Part shown: positions 1 to 11,657 of the stretch, piece after piece | Position numbering within the stretch: position 1 is the first letter of the stretch | Layout: each line of letters begins with the position of its first letter | NCBI GenBank assembly: GCA_000750105.3 | Contig: JPHH03000015.1 | Span: forward strand, 1 to 64,000 | Source: Tolypocladium sp. Sup5 PDA-1 | Taxonomy: Eukaryota > Ascomycota > Sordariomycetes > Hypocreales > Ophiocordycipitaceae | DNA: 64,000 nt | Reading direction: 5' to 3' | Translations under genes and position numbers: made by a program | The notes under the pieces: model-generated | What the model was told of the DNA's origin: nothing | Database searches by the model: none | The model's input: the letters and a program-made list of their open reading frames with translations, nothing else

Positions 1-164
1 GGGGAAGCTGTATCAATACCACGACGAATCACGGGGGGGGGCCTGCATGAGGCATCTGGCTGTACATGTATCTTTGGGCCGATGATATCCCAACTTCTGG
101 CGCTGTATACCTCGTCGATGCGTACAAATACAACAGATAAAGGAGAGCAGCAATCAATAATCCC

Positions 165-612
165 CTATTCTACCTTTTCCCACATCTGAAACTCGTATTT
201 CGTCCCCGCCTCCTCCTGGCCGCCCTCGTCGACCTGCTGCCCCGTCCACTCCTGCAGCTCCTCCCGCGATCTCCTCACCCAGCCCTCGGCCCGCCCGCCG
301 GCGAGGTCGAGCGGGAAGAAGGTGTCGCACTCAAACTCGCGCTGGATGCTCGTGAGCAGCACGCGCCGCGCCGCGGGCAGCTTCAGCGCGGCGTCGTAGA
401 CCTGCGCACCGCCCATGACGAAGACGCGGCCGACGCCGTGGGCCTGCGCGTACTGCAGCGCGTGCTCGAGGGACGGCACGCGGATGGGCTCCGAGCTGGG
501 TGAGGGGGCTGGAGAAGCGGTGGTGGTGGTGGTGGTGGTGGCGGCGGTGGCGGAGCGGGTGATGATGATGTTGAGGCGGTCCTTGAGGGGGCGGAACTTG
601 GGCGGGATCGAG

Positions 613-644
<32 letters not shown>

Positions 645-895
645 GACGGCGCCGGGGGGAGACTGGATCTGCATCAGCACGCTTCTCTCGACTTTAGAGG
701 TGCATATGAGGAGGGATAGCAGGCTGCGACGGCGTCGATAGGATGGCGAGGCCTTACCTGCGGCGGCAGCCGAGTCGTGACGCGCGCGAAGTACTGCATC
801 TCCCTGCGCAGGCCATTCCAGGGCATGCTGCCGTGCGCGCCGATGCCCATGCTGCGCGTCGCCGCGACGATGAGCGTCAGCTCGAGCGGCTGCAT
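165..895 (-). CDS. DFR1: Dihydrofolate reductase
   Basis: Reduces dihydrofolate to tetrahydrofolate with NADPH, for thymidylate and purine synthesis. Two exons (895-758 and 668-165) flank an 89-bp intron with a GTAAGG donor and a CAG acceptor, giving 213 aa, close to fungal DHFR length. Visible motifs are IVAATRSMGIGAHGSMPW (residues 9-26, substrate and cofactor pocket), MGRKTWDSIP (from residue 59) and VMGGAQVYDAAL (second NADPH-contact segment). The start is the ATG at 895, because the family sequence begins there. Odd: a Thr-rich low-complexity insert at about residues 85-107, encoded by a GGT/ACC microsatellite on the DNA, follows the strand ending NIIITR. Identification is firm; only the insert is unusual. 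Confidence 0.95.
521..540. repeat. GGT/ACC trinucleotide microsatellite inside DHFR
   Basis: A run of tandem ggt triplets on the plus strand reads as a poly-threonine stretch in the DHFR frame on the minus strand. Confidence 0.85.
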
Positions 896-1179
896 CGTGG
901 GTGGCGGTGCGGTTGGTGTAGACGCCGAGGTGCGTGTGAGCGAGTCGCGGTGCGGGTTTGGGATGGGTGAGTTTGCGCGTAAAAAGGCGGCGTGTGAGTA
1001 AGTGGATAACACTTGGACGCACGACAGCACGGCACAGCGCTACGAGGTCCTACGTAAGGAAATTATATACATTTGAAACGAAACTCGTAATCAGAGTTGG
1101 CTTGATTTTCATCGAGATACGGAGACGAGCCATGGTTTCGGATTCTCTTGTCTAAATCGAAGAGAGTTGCCGCTCAGGC

Positions 1180-2140
1180 TTACAGCTTAGACGCCAACTT
1201 GGACTCCGGCAGCAGCACCTCGACGTCGCGATACGCAATGCCCAGGTGTTTATATATCTGGCCAAATCTGGCGTCTCACGTTAGCAACTACGCTTTTGCC
1301 CTCGCTAGTCAAGGAAGCCACTCACCGGTCGCTCCCAAAGAAGGGCTCCGCGTCGCCCTTGGAGTTGGTGACCCAGAACCACGGCGCGCCAAAGGCGCCC
1401 TGGTCGAGCGCCGTGCCCGTCTCCTTGGTGAGCACGTCGCGCATGCTCTCGCGCGCGTCCATGATGCGCTGCACCTCGTCGTCGGAGAAGAGCCGCTTGC
1501 CGCCCTCGTCCGTGACGTCGGCGAGCACGGCGACGAGGTTTGCGTCGACGGTGAAGTTGACGTGCGGCGGCTCCCAGAACTTGCGCAGCATGGTGTGCAG
1601 CGTGGCGTGGAAGGTGGCCACGGGGTAGTTGGCCTTGACGAAGTGCAGCGCGCGCATCGGCGACGTCGTGCGCGACAGTTCGAAGAGGTTGGACGGAGGG
1701 GCCCAGTGGGTGATGCCGGCGGCGGCCATGGCGCGCGGCGTGTCGTAGGCGAGGTAGCGGGCCTTGACGGCGAGCGTCCACGGGGGTTTGTTGCCTGTGA
1801 CATGCCTTAGAGAGAGCCTCGAGGGCCTGGTGCGGTTTTCTTACCGCTGACTTGCATGATGGCGCCTAGGAAGAAGGGATGGATGCTGCGCGTGTGAGCA
1901 TAAAGTACGAGTCGGGGCTGGCGGCGGCGGTTGCGGACACTCACTCGACCTCGACTCCATTGGCCGCCAGCTTGTCCAGGTCCGCCATCAACCGCATGAA
2001 AGTAACATAGCTAAAGCTGGATGCTGTGCAGCAGAGCCCGTCACGCATCAGTCGGCTGCTGCCGCAAACCTTGTCGGGCCGCTTGGACGTATCCCTGACG
2101 CACCTATGTCCAGATAGACGTCTATGCGTCCGCCGCCCAT
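1180..2140 (-). CDS. Glutathione S-transferase kappa (DsbA-fold), peroxisomal
   Basis: Kappa-class GST / 2-hydroxychromene-2-carboxylate isomerase family, a thioredoxin-fold enzyme that conjugates glutathione and occurs in peroxisomes and mitochondria. Five exons: 2140-2104, 2023-1945, 1885-1845, 1794-1326 and 1267-1180; all junctions are GT-AG and keep frame, giving 237 aa (animal GSTK is about 226). N-terminal VYLDIASSFSYVTF carries the glutathione-contact serines (about 14-17). IHPFFLGAIMQVSGNKPPW and GAFGAPWFWV are diagnostic of the family. The last residues are ESKLASKL, a canonical SKL peroxisomal signal type 1. It is divergent from the HSDL2-like gene at 3075. The short first exon (12 codons) is inferred from the family N-terminus. 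Confidence 0.9.
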
Positions 2141-2413
2141 ATTGGTGGTATTGGTGGTCCCGGCTCAAGAGATTCGCTGGCTGTGACGTGAAGACGAAGG
2201 TGCAAGTGCCAGCAGTGGTCTTGGCATGCAATGGAAGGCGTGATTGGCATCGCTGTGCGAGACGCAGACGGACTGGAAGACTGTCGGTTCGCGGCCCAGG
2301 CCCCAGACTATATCATGAATTCAGATGACGTTTGAAACCCGACGGCAGGGGCGGTGGGGCTGCAGCCGAGGCTAGATGCAGGTTCACTAATCGAAACCCC
2401 TGGGGACCTTAGC

Positions 2414-2437
2414 GGGGGGGGGGGGGGGGGGGGGGGG
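2414..2437. repeat. Homopolymer G tract (24 nt)
   Basis: Uninterrupted G run directly readable in the sequence; such tracts are also error-prone in assemblies. Confidence 0.9.
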
Positions 2438-2885
2438 CACGGGAAGAGTTGGGTGTACGAATATTTACTCGTATATTGTACGAGTATGTACATGTCCCTT
2501 ACAGGTGCGAGAAAAGGACAACTGTCGGGCTACGAATATTGAAGAATAGCAAACTGCAAGGGCAGGGGGAGCAAACCAGCACATGCCACTGTCGAGAGCA
2601 AAGAACTGTCGGCTGGGACCACGATGGCAGCTGCTCCTCATCCCATGTCCGTATCATAAATCAAACCATCGGCTCACGGCACTACATTTGGAAGCTAGCT
2701 ATTCGTAGGTGCTGCAAGACATGCAACCCGCACCTGTCAATCACCGTTATGGGAAGACCCTGCTACGTAAACTCGTTTGCCCATCCTCGTGGCATAGTAT
2801 CTACAGCGGGTACCAAGCTAATTACGGATTAATACCCCACCAAAACGGCTCCTCTACCGAGGCAACACCCCACACCGAGCTGCCC

Positions 2886-2964
2886 GAGCTTACACCTACT
2901 AGGTACTTGATGCCGAGCTTACGCCTACTACTTGATGCTGAGCTTACACCCACTACTTGATGCC
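2886..2964. repeat. Three-copy tandem repeat
   Basis: Units at 2886-2914, 2915-2939 and 2940-2964 share the pattern gagcttac-cctact-acttgatgc; the first has a four-base insertion. Copies 2 and 3 are the most alike. Confidence 0.9.
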
Positions 2965-3074
2965 ATCCTTCATCATGAGCGGTTGATACCCAGATGTAAG
3001 AGAATTCATGACCAGCGCAGACCTTTGGACTCTGTTTCAAATATCCCGTATTACTGCGCCCGTACTGTAAGAAC

Positions 3075-4240
3075 ATGCCGTCCAACAAGCCCGTCGCCCT
3101 CGTCGTCGGCGCCTCCCGCGGCATCGGCCGCCAGGTCGCCGTCGACCTCGCCCGCAACGGCTACGCAGGTATCCCATCCCTCCCTTTGCTCTCCACAACC
3201 ACGGAGCTTGCGCTGATGCCGACTCCTCACCTTCAGTCGTCGTCGCGGCCAAGACCGTCAGCGACCCGTCCAAGCCCGCCGGGCCCTTCCCCCCGGACCC
3301 CAACTCGCCCGCCTCGACCATCACCACCGTCACCCGCGAAATCACCGCCGCGGGCGGCGACGCGACCGCCATTGCCGTCGACGTGCGCCACGAGGAGAGC
3401 GTGAATGCCCTCATCTCCAAGACCATTGCCGTGCGTCCAGTCTCTCACCCCAGACCCCCTCCTGTTCCCCAGCCAGCCATTGAAGAGTAAGGCTGACTTA
3501 CATAGACATACGGCCGCCTCGACGTCCTCGTCTACAACTCGGGCGCCATCTTCTGGGCCTCGGTGCCAAACACGCCCCTTAAGCGCTTCCAGCTCATGCA
3601 GCGCGTCAACCCGGAGGGCCTCTACGCCGTCGTCCAGGCCGCCCTGCCGCACCTCCAGAAGGCCCCCGGCGGCCGCGGCCGCGTCGTCGTCGTCAGCCCG
3701 CCCATCTACAGCCGCTTCTTCCGCGGCAAGACGGCATACGCCATGGGCAAGGTCGGCATGAGCGTTCTGACAAAGGGCCTGGCCATGGACCTGGAGCGCG
3801 ACGGGCTCAAGGACATGGCCATCACGAGCATCTGGCCGGCGTCGGTGAGCGCCCCTTACCCCCAGCCTTGAAAAGCGACGAGATATTGGATCAGGGGGTT
3901 CGAGGAAACCGTCTAACGTAACCAGGCCATCGAATCCGCCGCCACGGCCCAGTTCACAAACCTCAAGCCCGACGAGGCCAACGACCTCCGCAAGGCCACC
4001 ATCTTCTCCGACGCCATCCTCGCCATCCTCGACGCCCCCGCCTCCGTCGTCAACGGCGAGCTGCTCCTCGACGAGGACTTCCTCCGCGATCACGCCGGCG
4101 TCACCGACTTCTCCAAGTACAACGTCGTCCCGGGCACCAGCCCCCGCCGCATCATGCCCGCCCAGCTGCCCGACCTCACCGTGGCCGAGCAGGACGACGA
4201 GGGGAAGCGCGTCGACAGCTCAAAGAAGGCAAAGTTGTAA
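3075..4240 (+). CDS. HSDL2-like short-chain dehydrogenase, peroxisomal
   Basis: NAD(P)-dependent Rossmann-fold oxidoreductase of the hydroxysteroid dehydrogenase-like 2 group. Four exons: 3075-3168, 3237-3430, 3506-3844 and 3926-4240, all GT-AG, 313 aa. Cofactor motif VVGASRGIG starts near residue 10, YNSGA takes the place of the NAG motif, VSPPIYSRFF precedes the active site, and the catalytic tetrad segment is YAMGK (Tyr about 174, Lys about 178). The C-terminus KKAKL is an AKL-type peroxisomal signal. Animal HSDL2 has an added SCP2 domain; here the protein stops after the SDR part plus a short tail. Its substrate cannot be read from sequence; fatty-acyl or ketone metabolism is an inference from location. 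Confidence 0.88.
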
Positions 4241-4508
4241 GATAGGGACGCACGGCGGGCTGTGTAATGTATCTTATGCAAAGCACTATAATGAAAAAAA
4301 TATGTACCAGCAGTACCTCTGGCTGTGCGAGTGATATCCTCTAGAGTGTACATCTAGTCCTCATGCCCTGGTGTCACAATCCCCCAACTCCATTCCCTTG
4401 CCCTGCAGCGACATGCTCGGTCCTCGATGCAATATTACAAAAACCTCCCGTCACTCCCTTTGCCAAATCGACATTTTGCCTCTCCCGCTCAGCTTCTTTC
4501 TTACAACC

Positions 4509-7500
4509 TCAGTCAAGGCTGCGACCCTGGCTCAGGGGACCCATGCCCTGCATCATCTCAATCTCGCCAATCGTGTCGTTGAACACTCTCGTCACATGGC
4601 CCAGGACCTTCATGCGGTTCCACTCGTTCCTGCTGCTCCAAATCTCGTCCATCAATTCTCGGTTGATCTGCTCAAGCTGCTCAATGGTGCACCCAGAGGT
4701 GCCGTCGGTGACCTCGACCAAGAAGTTCTCCACAGCGCCTTCCACAGACAGGGGCTGAGAGGCCGATGACCCAGAGTTTCGGATGTGAGAGTCTTCCTGT
4801 GGATCCTGGGACTGCGGCGGAGCGCCAGCGCTGCGAGCCCCAGAGTCTCCGAGGCCGTGGCGTGCCTGCGACTGCGATGATGTCGGGCTGCCCATCAGGT
4901 TTGAGCCAGACGCCACGTTTCCGCGCGGCAGACCGTATGCTTGCGAATGAGGCCAGGCCTCGTCGCTCGAAGGGGTCTGGCTGGGAATGACCAGCGTGTC
5001 CGGTATCTCAGCGTTGTTGTCGTTGCCGCTGCTGCGCTGCTCGCCGTGGTTCCCATTCGTAAGCTGGGTGCTCCAGTTGGAGGATCGATGAGTCGACGGA
5101 TCCGACGTCTTGGTCGTAGAAGCTTCGTTGATGACGGCAGACGGGGACACTCCGGGAGGCAGGGACGTGACGGCCGACTTCTGTGAGATCTGAGTCATCC
5201 CGGTATGGCCCTTGATGAACTGGTCGTCAGACTTGGGCGGCGGACCCATGGCCGACACTTGAGTGGCTGGCTGTGTGTCTTCTTCAACGCCACTCATCTG
5301 GACGTCGACATCTTTGGGAGCATCGGAAGTGCCGTTGCTCAGGGGGTGGGGGGGCTCCTGGTCTTGCTCCCCATGGCCATTCGACAGCGGACTGCGCAAT
5401 TGGAAGCGAGCCATGGTACGCGATCCTGGGACCATCTCCCCAAGCGTCAGCGGACCCTGCGAGTCGCTGTCGTTGCCGCCCGCCTGCTCGGCCTGGATCC
5501 TGTCCGTAGTTGACTGCATCGCCTTCCGCTTCCGTTCCTTCTCCGCGGCCTGCTTCGCTCGCGCCGTCTGGCGCTGATGGAGGCCCTCCCAATCGATGTG
5601 AGCGGTGCTGCTTTCGATGCTGGCCACATCCACCTCGACATTGCTCAGCAACTCGTTTGCCTTGAGCGTGCGTTCCTTGTCTCCAATGTTTTTCGCGTCC
5701 CTCGCAAGCGCCTTGATGTCGAACAGAAAGTCCTTTGGGCGGGCGTAGAAGCCATTCGACAGACGTTCTTCAACCGTCGTGGTCTCCAGGTTGTAGTAAC
5801 ACTTTCCAGTCGCCGTGTCTCTGAGGACGTCGTTTCCATGCTTGTCCTTAACAATCTCGAAAGGCCGAACCTCACCCTCTGCAATGTCTGGGCGGACAAA
5901 GTTTGGATCCGACTCGGCGAACAAGTATTCAATCTGGGCCTGAGGAATGACGGGCTGTCTAAATTTCTTGTACCTCCGGTTGATTTGGTCCATAATGGGC
6001 TGCAGCTGGATTTTCAGCCCGTTGAGCAGCTGGTGGTCTCTCTTTTGCTGAGCCTTCATTTCCGCCTTGGTTGGCGCCTTGGGCTGGATCGTCGGAGCAA
6101 CGGGGAGCTCTTCCAAGACTCGCTTCTTGCGGTTCTCGGGGTCCGGGAACTCGGCGGGCTTCTTCTTGACGTACTCGAGCGTCGTCGAAAAGTACTCCAT
6201 TCGATTCACCTGCAATACGTTAGCCTCGAGCTCCGAGACAATCTCCAGGCACGATGATGCTTACCCTCTCTGGTCGGGGAATCTCCATCCGATTCTTGCG
6301 AGAATATCCGAAAAAGTCACGGGCCAGGTCGCTAGGGAGTTCTCCCTTCTCGCACTCCGCGGTGGCAAGCAAGAGCACAGGGTCTGTCGGCGCGATGGAC
6401 TTCAACATCGTCTGGAAGGTGATCAAGGCCACCGTCCCGGCCAGTGTCGCGTACCAAGCATCGACGTTGGGGATATAGATGACGCTAGGCTTGTGGCGTC
6501 GAACCTCGGTGAAGAGGCCGACGATGACTTGTTCCATTGGCTGTGACGCAGTTAGCTTTTGATATGTGCAGAGTTGGGGGCGCCTGATGGCACTTACTCG
6601 TCCGTCAGCCAGCAAGCTTGGCAGGTCAAAGTTCTGCACATGGACTCCCTCAAAGTAGTGGAGCACGGCCGAAGCAATGTAGGTCTGGCCCATGCCGTGA
6701 ACACCGTAGATGAGGAATCTGGGTCGGAAGACTCGAGACCGTTCGAATTCTTGGTGCATGACCTCGCGGCCAAACCCATGATCGTCGTCGTCGAACTGTT
6801 CGTACATGGCCTCCTCCAACGCCGTAATCTTCTTCTTGCGAGGCAGCAAGTGGTCCAGGGCACGCTTCGCCTCGCTAAACTGCGCACGAAGCAGGGGCTC
6901 CACGGACATGGGCAAAGGCTGCGCTCCAGATGTGGCGGATCGTTCCGATGATGGAATCATCTTCTTGATGGAAATCATGAAGTCGGATGCGTGCACTGCA
7001 ATCTTGTCCGGGTCGACCATGAGCTTCTCCTGGGACGAATAGATCTGCGGGTAGGTGCGCTGGATGGAGTTCAGCGCCGCCTCGGTGCACAGAGCCCGCA
7101 GGTCAGCACCGCCGTATCCCTTTGTCTTCTCCGCAAGAGATGCCTTGAACGGGTCCGACAGGCCCCAGTCCTTGGTGTGGATGTCGAGAATGGATCGGCG
7201 ACCCTCAATGTCAGGCAGGGGGAAGTAGAACTCTCGGTCGAATCGTCCAGGTCGGCGGAGGGCGGGATCAATGTTGTCCGGGCGATTGGTGGCGCCAATG
7301 ACGATGACCTGGCCACGGCCGTCCATTCCATCCATCAAAGCCAGCAGGGTAGAGACGATGGAGGCATGGATCTGCTCCTGCTTGCTGGATCTGACGGGGG
7401 CCAAGCCGTCAATCTCGTCAAAGAAGATGATGCTCGGCTGAGTCTTCCTGGCTTCCTCGAAGAGGAGTCGCAGCTGCTTCTCTGCCTCACCAACCCATTT

Positions 7501-9489
7501 GCTCAGCGCATCGGCACCCTTGCGCATGTAGAATGAAATCTTTCGCCCGCCTGAGCCGACGGAATTCGCAAGGGCGCGAGCGAGCAATGTTTTACCTGTT
7601 CCGGGAGGACCATGGAACAAGACACCACGGGGCGGCGTGACATGGAACTTGGTGAAGAGCTCGGGGTAGAGAAGGGGAAGCTGGACCATCTCCTTCAGCT
7701 GGTCAATGTGTCCCTGCAAGCCTCCCACCTTGCTGAAGTCGACGTTCAGATCGACGCCGAGAGGGTCCGCATCGGCAAGGGCCTTGCGATCCTTGATCTT
7801 GCCGACGTTGGGAGTAGCTCCGACGCCCTCAGCATTCAAGCCCTGTCCGCCAGGCAATAGGCCGCCGGCAGCGGCAGACGTGGGTGTCATGCCCACGTTC
7901 CCGGCGACACTCGAGCGGTGCACCATCTCGTCGTCGCTACTGTCGGAATCAGCGCCGCCGGCGGCTCCCGTGCCCCAAGGACCGTTGAGGAGCGAACCAC
8001 CGCCGCCACCTCCACCGAATGGGCCAAAGGTGGTGTTGAGGTTTCGCTCCCAGCCTCCACCAACGCCTCCTCTGCCGCGGCGGTTTCGCGACGGGGTCGG
8101 CGCCGGGTCTTCAGCGTCTTCTTCAATGTTGACCGCCGTCAGCGGTGGCATGTAGTAGTTGACCTTCGCCCGGGACCGTCTTGTGTGCTCTTGATACACG
8201 ATGGGAGACTCTTGTCTGGGTCGACGTCGGGGTCGAGAAGACTGGCGCAGCTCGCGGGCTTCCTCGTTCAGTTCATCGAGGTCGAAGTCGGGTTCTTCAT
8301 CCGCAGAGTCGCCGCCGCGGCGGGAGTTGCGGCCGCTTCGTCTGTTCGACCTGCCTCGCGGGGTGGGACTATCGTCATCGACTTGATTCTTCTTGGCCTT
8401 TTCGGATCCCGACATGTCTGCGTCTTCGGAATCATCGCCGGGCTCGAAGTCGCTGCTGGGCTCTTGCGTGGACTTTTTGGTGCGAGATCCACGTGTCAGG
8501 CGCCGAGAGTTGGAGTTGTCAGCGGCGTCGGATTCCCCTTCTTCAGGTGCCGAGATACTAGCACGGGCGGCCCTGGTTCTGCGAGTAACCGGCACGTCGT
8601 CATCGTCGTCATCATCGCCGGCATCGCCAGCTGCTTCTTCCTTTGGAGCCGCCTCGTTTTCATCTTGGTCGATGGCGTCGTCGGTGGCGTCAACGGCGTC
8701 CTGCATGTCTTCATCGTCTCCTTCCTTGGTCTCAACTGGCTCCATGTCCTGCGAGAGCTCGTCGGGCTCGTCCGCATCATGCACTTGGGGCGCGCTGCTC
8801 TCTTGTGTGGCCTCCTGAATCGGCTCTATCGGTTCAGGGGCTGACTTGAGGCCCTTCATGGCGCGTGAAGTTCGACGGGTGCGCGCGTACGCTTCCGGGC
8901 TCTTGCTCCGGGAGTCGCGGGACGTCACGGCGTGTCGACCCGAGTTGGACAGCTCGACGAACTCATCAGTCTCTGCGGTGCTAGCACGTGTCGATCTGCG
9001 CATGCCGGGCATGGTCGCCGACTTGGGGACCTTGAGCTTCACGAGTCTTCGCGTTGTCGGCTCCTTTGTCTCCTCCGGCGCCTCGGGGGCGTCGTCCAGG
9101 GCTTCTACGGCTTCCTTTTCCTCCTCTTCCTCTACTGCAGGCGCTTCGTCCTCGTCCTCGTCCTCGCTGCTCTCCTTGTAGTTCTGGCGGGTTATGGCTG
9201 CCTTCCTGGTCCGCCGTCCAGCAGCGTTGACGGGTGCGTCTTCGTCGTGCTCGGAGTCGTCTTCGGCAAAGGACTCCTCCTGGCTATCCGACAGCTCTTC
9301 GTCGTCCTCGTCAATGTCCGAGCCGCGATATCGGTGGCCCTTCTTGCGGCCGGATCGGGAGCCACGAGAGGGACGGGGCTTTTTGGAGCTCCGTTGCGGC
9401 CGGGCTTCGGTGGGATCAAAGTTCTCGTCCTCGGAGTCGGACTTGTTGGGATCGAAATCCTCAAGGACCCTCTTCCGCTTGCTGACCAT
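4509..9489 (-). CDS. YTA7: AAA ATPase with bromodomain (Yta7/ATAD2 family)
   Basis: Chromatin-bound ATPase that acts on histone H3-H4 and sets chromatin boundaries. Exons 9489-6598, 6540-6265 and 6209-4509 (GT-AG introns of 57 and 55 bp) give 1622 aa. The N-terminal ~560 residues are highly acidic and Ser/Arg-rich. The first AAA module has Walker A FHGPPGTGKT (about 624-633) and Walker B SIIFFDEIDG (about 684). The second AAA module is degenerate: its P-loop position reads GVHGMGQTY, without the lysine. A bromodomain-like segment follows at about 1105-1260, then a low-complexity Ser/Gln tail. The 57-bp first intron is in frame and without stops, so its retention would only insert residues. 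Start is the first ATG. It converges on the HSDL2-like gene. Confidence 0.93.
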
Positions 9490-11657
9490 CGTGGTCGAGG
9501 GTTAATTGGTGTCGTGCCTTGCTCAATCGGTAGGGAGACGATGGCTGAGCGATGACGGGTCGATGTGGCCGATGCAGGTTCAGACGCTCACTCGGCAAAC
9601 CAACTTTGCGAACGGCGATGTTAGTGACTGTGTTACAGAGGAGAGAGCAGTTGCAAGGTTTGCGTCCGTACCATGAGGGAATAAATGACCGTATTTATAG
9701 GTTTGTGTGCGTTTGAATGGACAGCGTTGCGAATAGGTTGAATGAATACCTGCCGGGCGAATGGCGCTGAGCGATGGACAATGCCTTCACCAGCGTTATT
9801 GTCGCGGCGCAGCGAGCGCAGGCATACAGCAGCACGGCAGCTCGACAATAGCACAATAATGGCGGCCCGCAGGAGAGACGCGCTGGCCAGGCGCGCAGCA
9901 GCAGCTCGTGCGTGCTGGAAAGGATGCGAATGGTGGTGACGCCGGGGTGCGACAGCAGGCGGCAGTCGAGCTGGTGAGGTCGCGTCGCTGTCGCGGGTAC
10001 CAGGCGTCGGAGGCCAAAACGTTGGGTCGCTCGCTTCTCACGTGCAGCTAGCTGATTAAGAATTTAGAAGTGGCCCAAGCGCCATTCTTCCGCGGCCAGG
10101 CCTCAGGCACCTGGGCCCATGCTCCGCAGACCACCACTAAAAAGCGGCGACAATGTGAATCGCAACCAGGGGAGCAATCATTGTGAATGCTAGTCCAATA
10201 TTCACCGAAATTGCAAACGCGTCCTCAACCGCCAGAAATGGCCATGAATGTTCCCGAAAAGTGCTCGTTTCGGCGCAAAACGCAGTCTCCGGCTCGTTCC
10301 GCGTACGGCCACTCGATTGCAGCCCGCCCGGACTCCCGATTCACTTTTGCAATGCCGTCTCACAACCGCCATTGTCTTCTCCCAATCCCCGGATCTTCAC
10401 ATCGCGGGCACTACCAAAGTCATGACGCCATCCTTGCGGCTCAAGTCCGAGCTCCTCCGTAGGGCTGATGAATGTCGGCTGCCGTCCCACTCGCGCAGCG
10501 CGTTTGCTGGTGGTGGGTTGGTGGCTGGCTCTGTCACATCGCAGAATGTTTGTGCCTTATGGCTCCTCAGGCTGCAACGAACCCAAGACCACACCCCCGG
10601 ATGCGTCAAGCGCCTGCCGTCCGCCACGGACCGGACTGACTCTTCCGACTTTGCGAGGCATTGAGAGTGAATTCGCCGGAAGAGGTTCACGAACCTGATT
10701 TCAGACGCGGAAACAAATCTTGACCAGTTTTCTCAGAGAGAGACGGCGTCGAGAGCGTTGCCCGAGAAGCAATGCGCGTTGATCAGCAAAGCCGACGAAT
10801 ACGGATCGTGTCAGCCGACAACCCCAGACTGAACCAGGGCATCAGGAAACCGCGTTTGCACGTCTTCCAGAACAATTCGAAATCGCCCGCCATCCCTGGC
10901 CATCAACTGTTTCCCCCGACTCGGGGCCGCTGAACGTCTCTGCCAAGAAAGCCAAGCTCATCACAAGATTGGATTGAGCCGTTGACTCACAGCCCGAACA
11001 TATCCTGGTCCGCCGGGCAAACCCACCATCATCTGACCCCGACTGGGGAACACGGCCCCAAGGCGTGGAGACGCCCACAAGGATGGCCCAGCGAACCGTC
11101 CAACTGTCTTCAAGCACCGTGGCGTCGGGCCTCGCTGGCCGGTTTCTATTCTGCTGCCTTGCGCGTCGATCCAATCGGGCCCTCCGTCCAGGCCCGTTGT
11201 TCACGGCCTTGGCCCGGCTCCATTGGCTCGTTTGCCCGACTTTGAGGGACCGCTGACCTCAGCCCCAGATGCAAGCCGCTGGAGACACACGGCTGTTGGC
11301 TCGCTTTGCGGCAATCCAGAGCAGCCAGGTCTGCCGTCTTACGTCGGGCATACGCGTACATATAACACCAGCTGTCCCCTCCTTGCGTCCTTTGTCGTTG
11401 TGCCGTCTTCATCTCATCTTCTTTCATCTATTCGATTGTAAGACCTCATCGTAATCGACTTGCCCATTATTCCTCTTGGTTGAGCAGTTCGAAATCGGTC
11501 TAGACGGGACTAATTGACACTGCCTACCTACTCTTGCAGCTGTGCTGCAGTCAAGGCTCGACGATCATTCCAGGCCTTTTGTGTTTTTGGTGACATTGTG
11601 GCATCGTCTTGAACCAAATCCAATCAACAACTTCTCTCGTAGAGAGACATCATAATC
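9490..11657. other. Gene-free interval, 2.2 kb
   Basis: No supported gene. Open frames here are short (138 codons or fewer), overlap each other and resemble no family I know. The left part must hold the Yta7 promoter; the right part has a TATA-like word and a pyrimidine-rich leader for the gene at 11658. Confidence 0.6.
11355..11539 (+). promoter_or_regulatory. Candidate core promoter and 5' UTR intron
   Basis: A TATA-like word (tacatataac, from 11355) precedes a CT-rich leader. A GTAAGA donor at 11438 and a CTCTTGCAG acceptor ending at 11539 could define a roughly 100-bp leader intron ahead of the ATG at 11658. All of this is pattern-based. Confidence 0.4.

Larger units (their letters stand above)
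2141..3074. promoter_or_regulatory. Shared divergent upstream region of two peroxisomal genes
   Basis: No gene seen in these 934 bp between GSTK (minus) and the HSDL2-like dehydrogenase (plus). It holds a pure 24-base G run (2414-2437), a cluster of GTACGA/ACTCGTA words at 2455-2495 and a 25-29 bp tandem repeat (2886-2964). The interval must contain both promoters; I see no convincing individual site. Confidence 0.6.

Noticed and set aside
3233..4093. 286-codon antisense frame across the HSDL2-like gene
   Set aside because: It covers real exons and introns of the sense gene and has biased, GC-driven composition.
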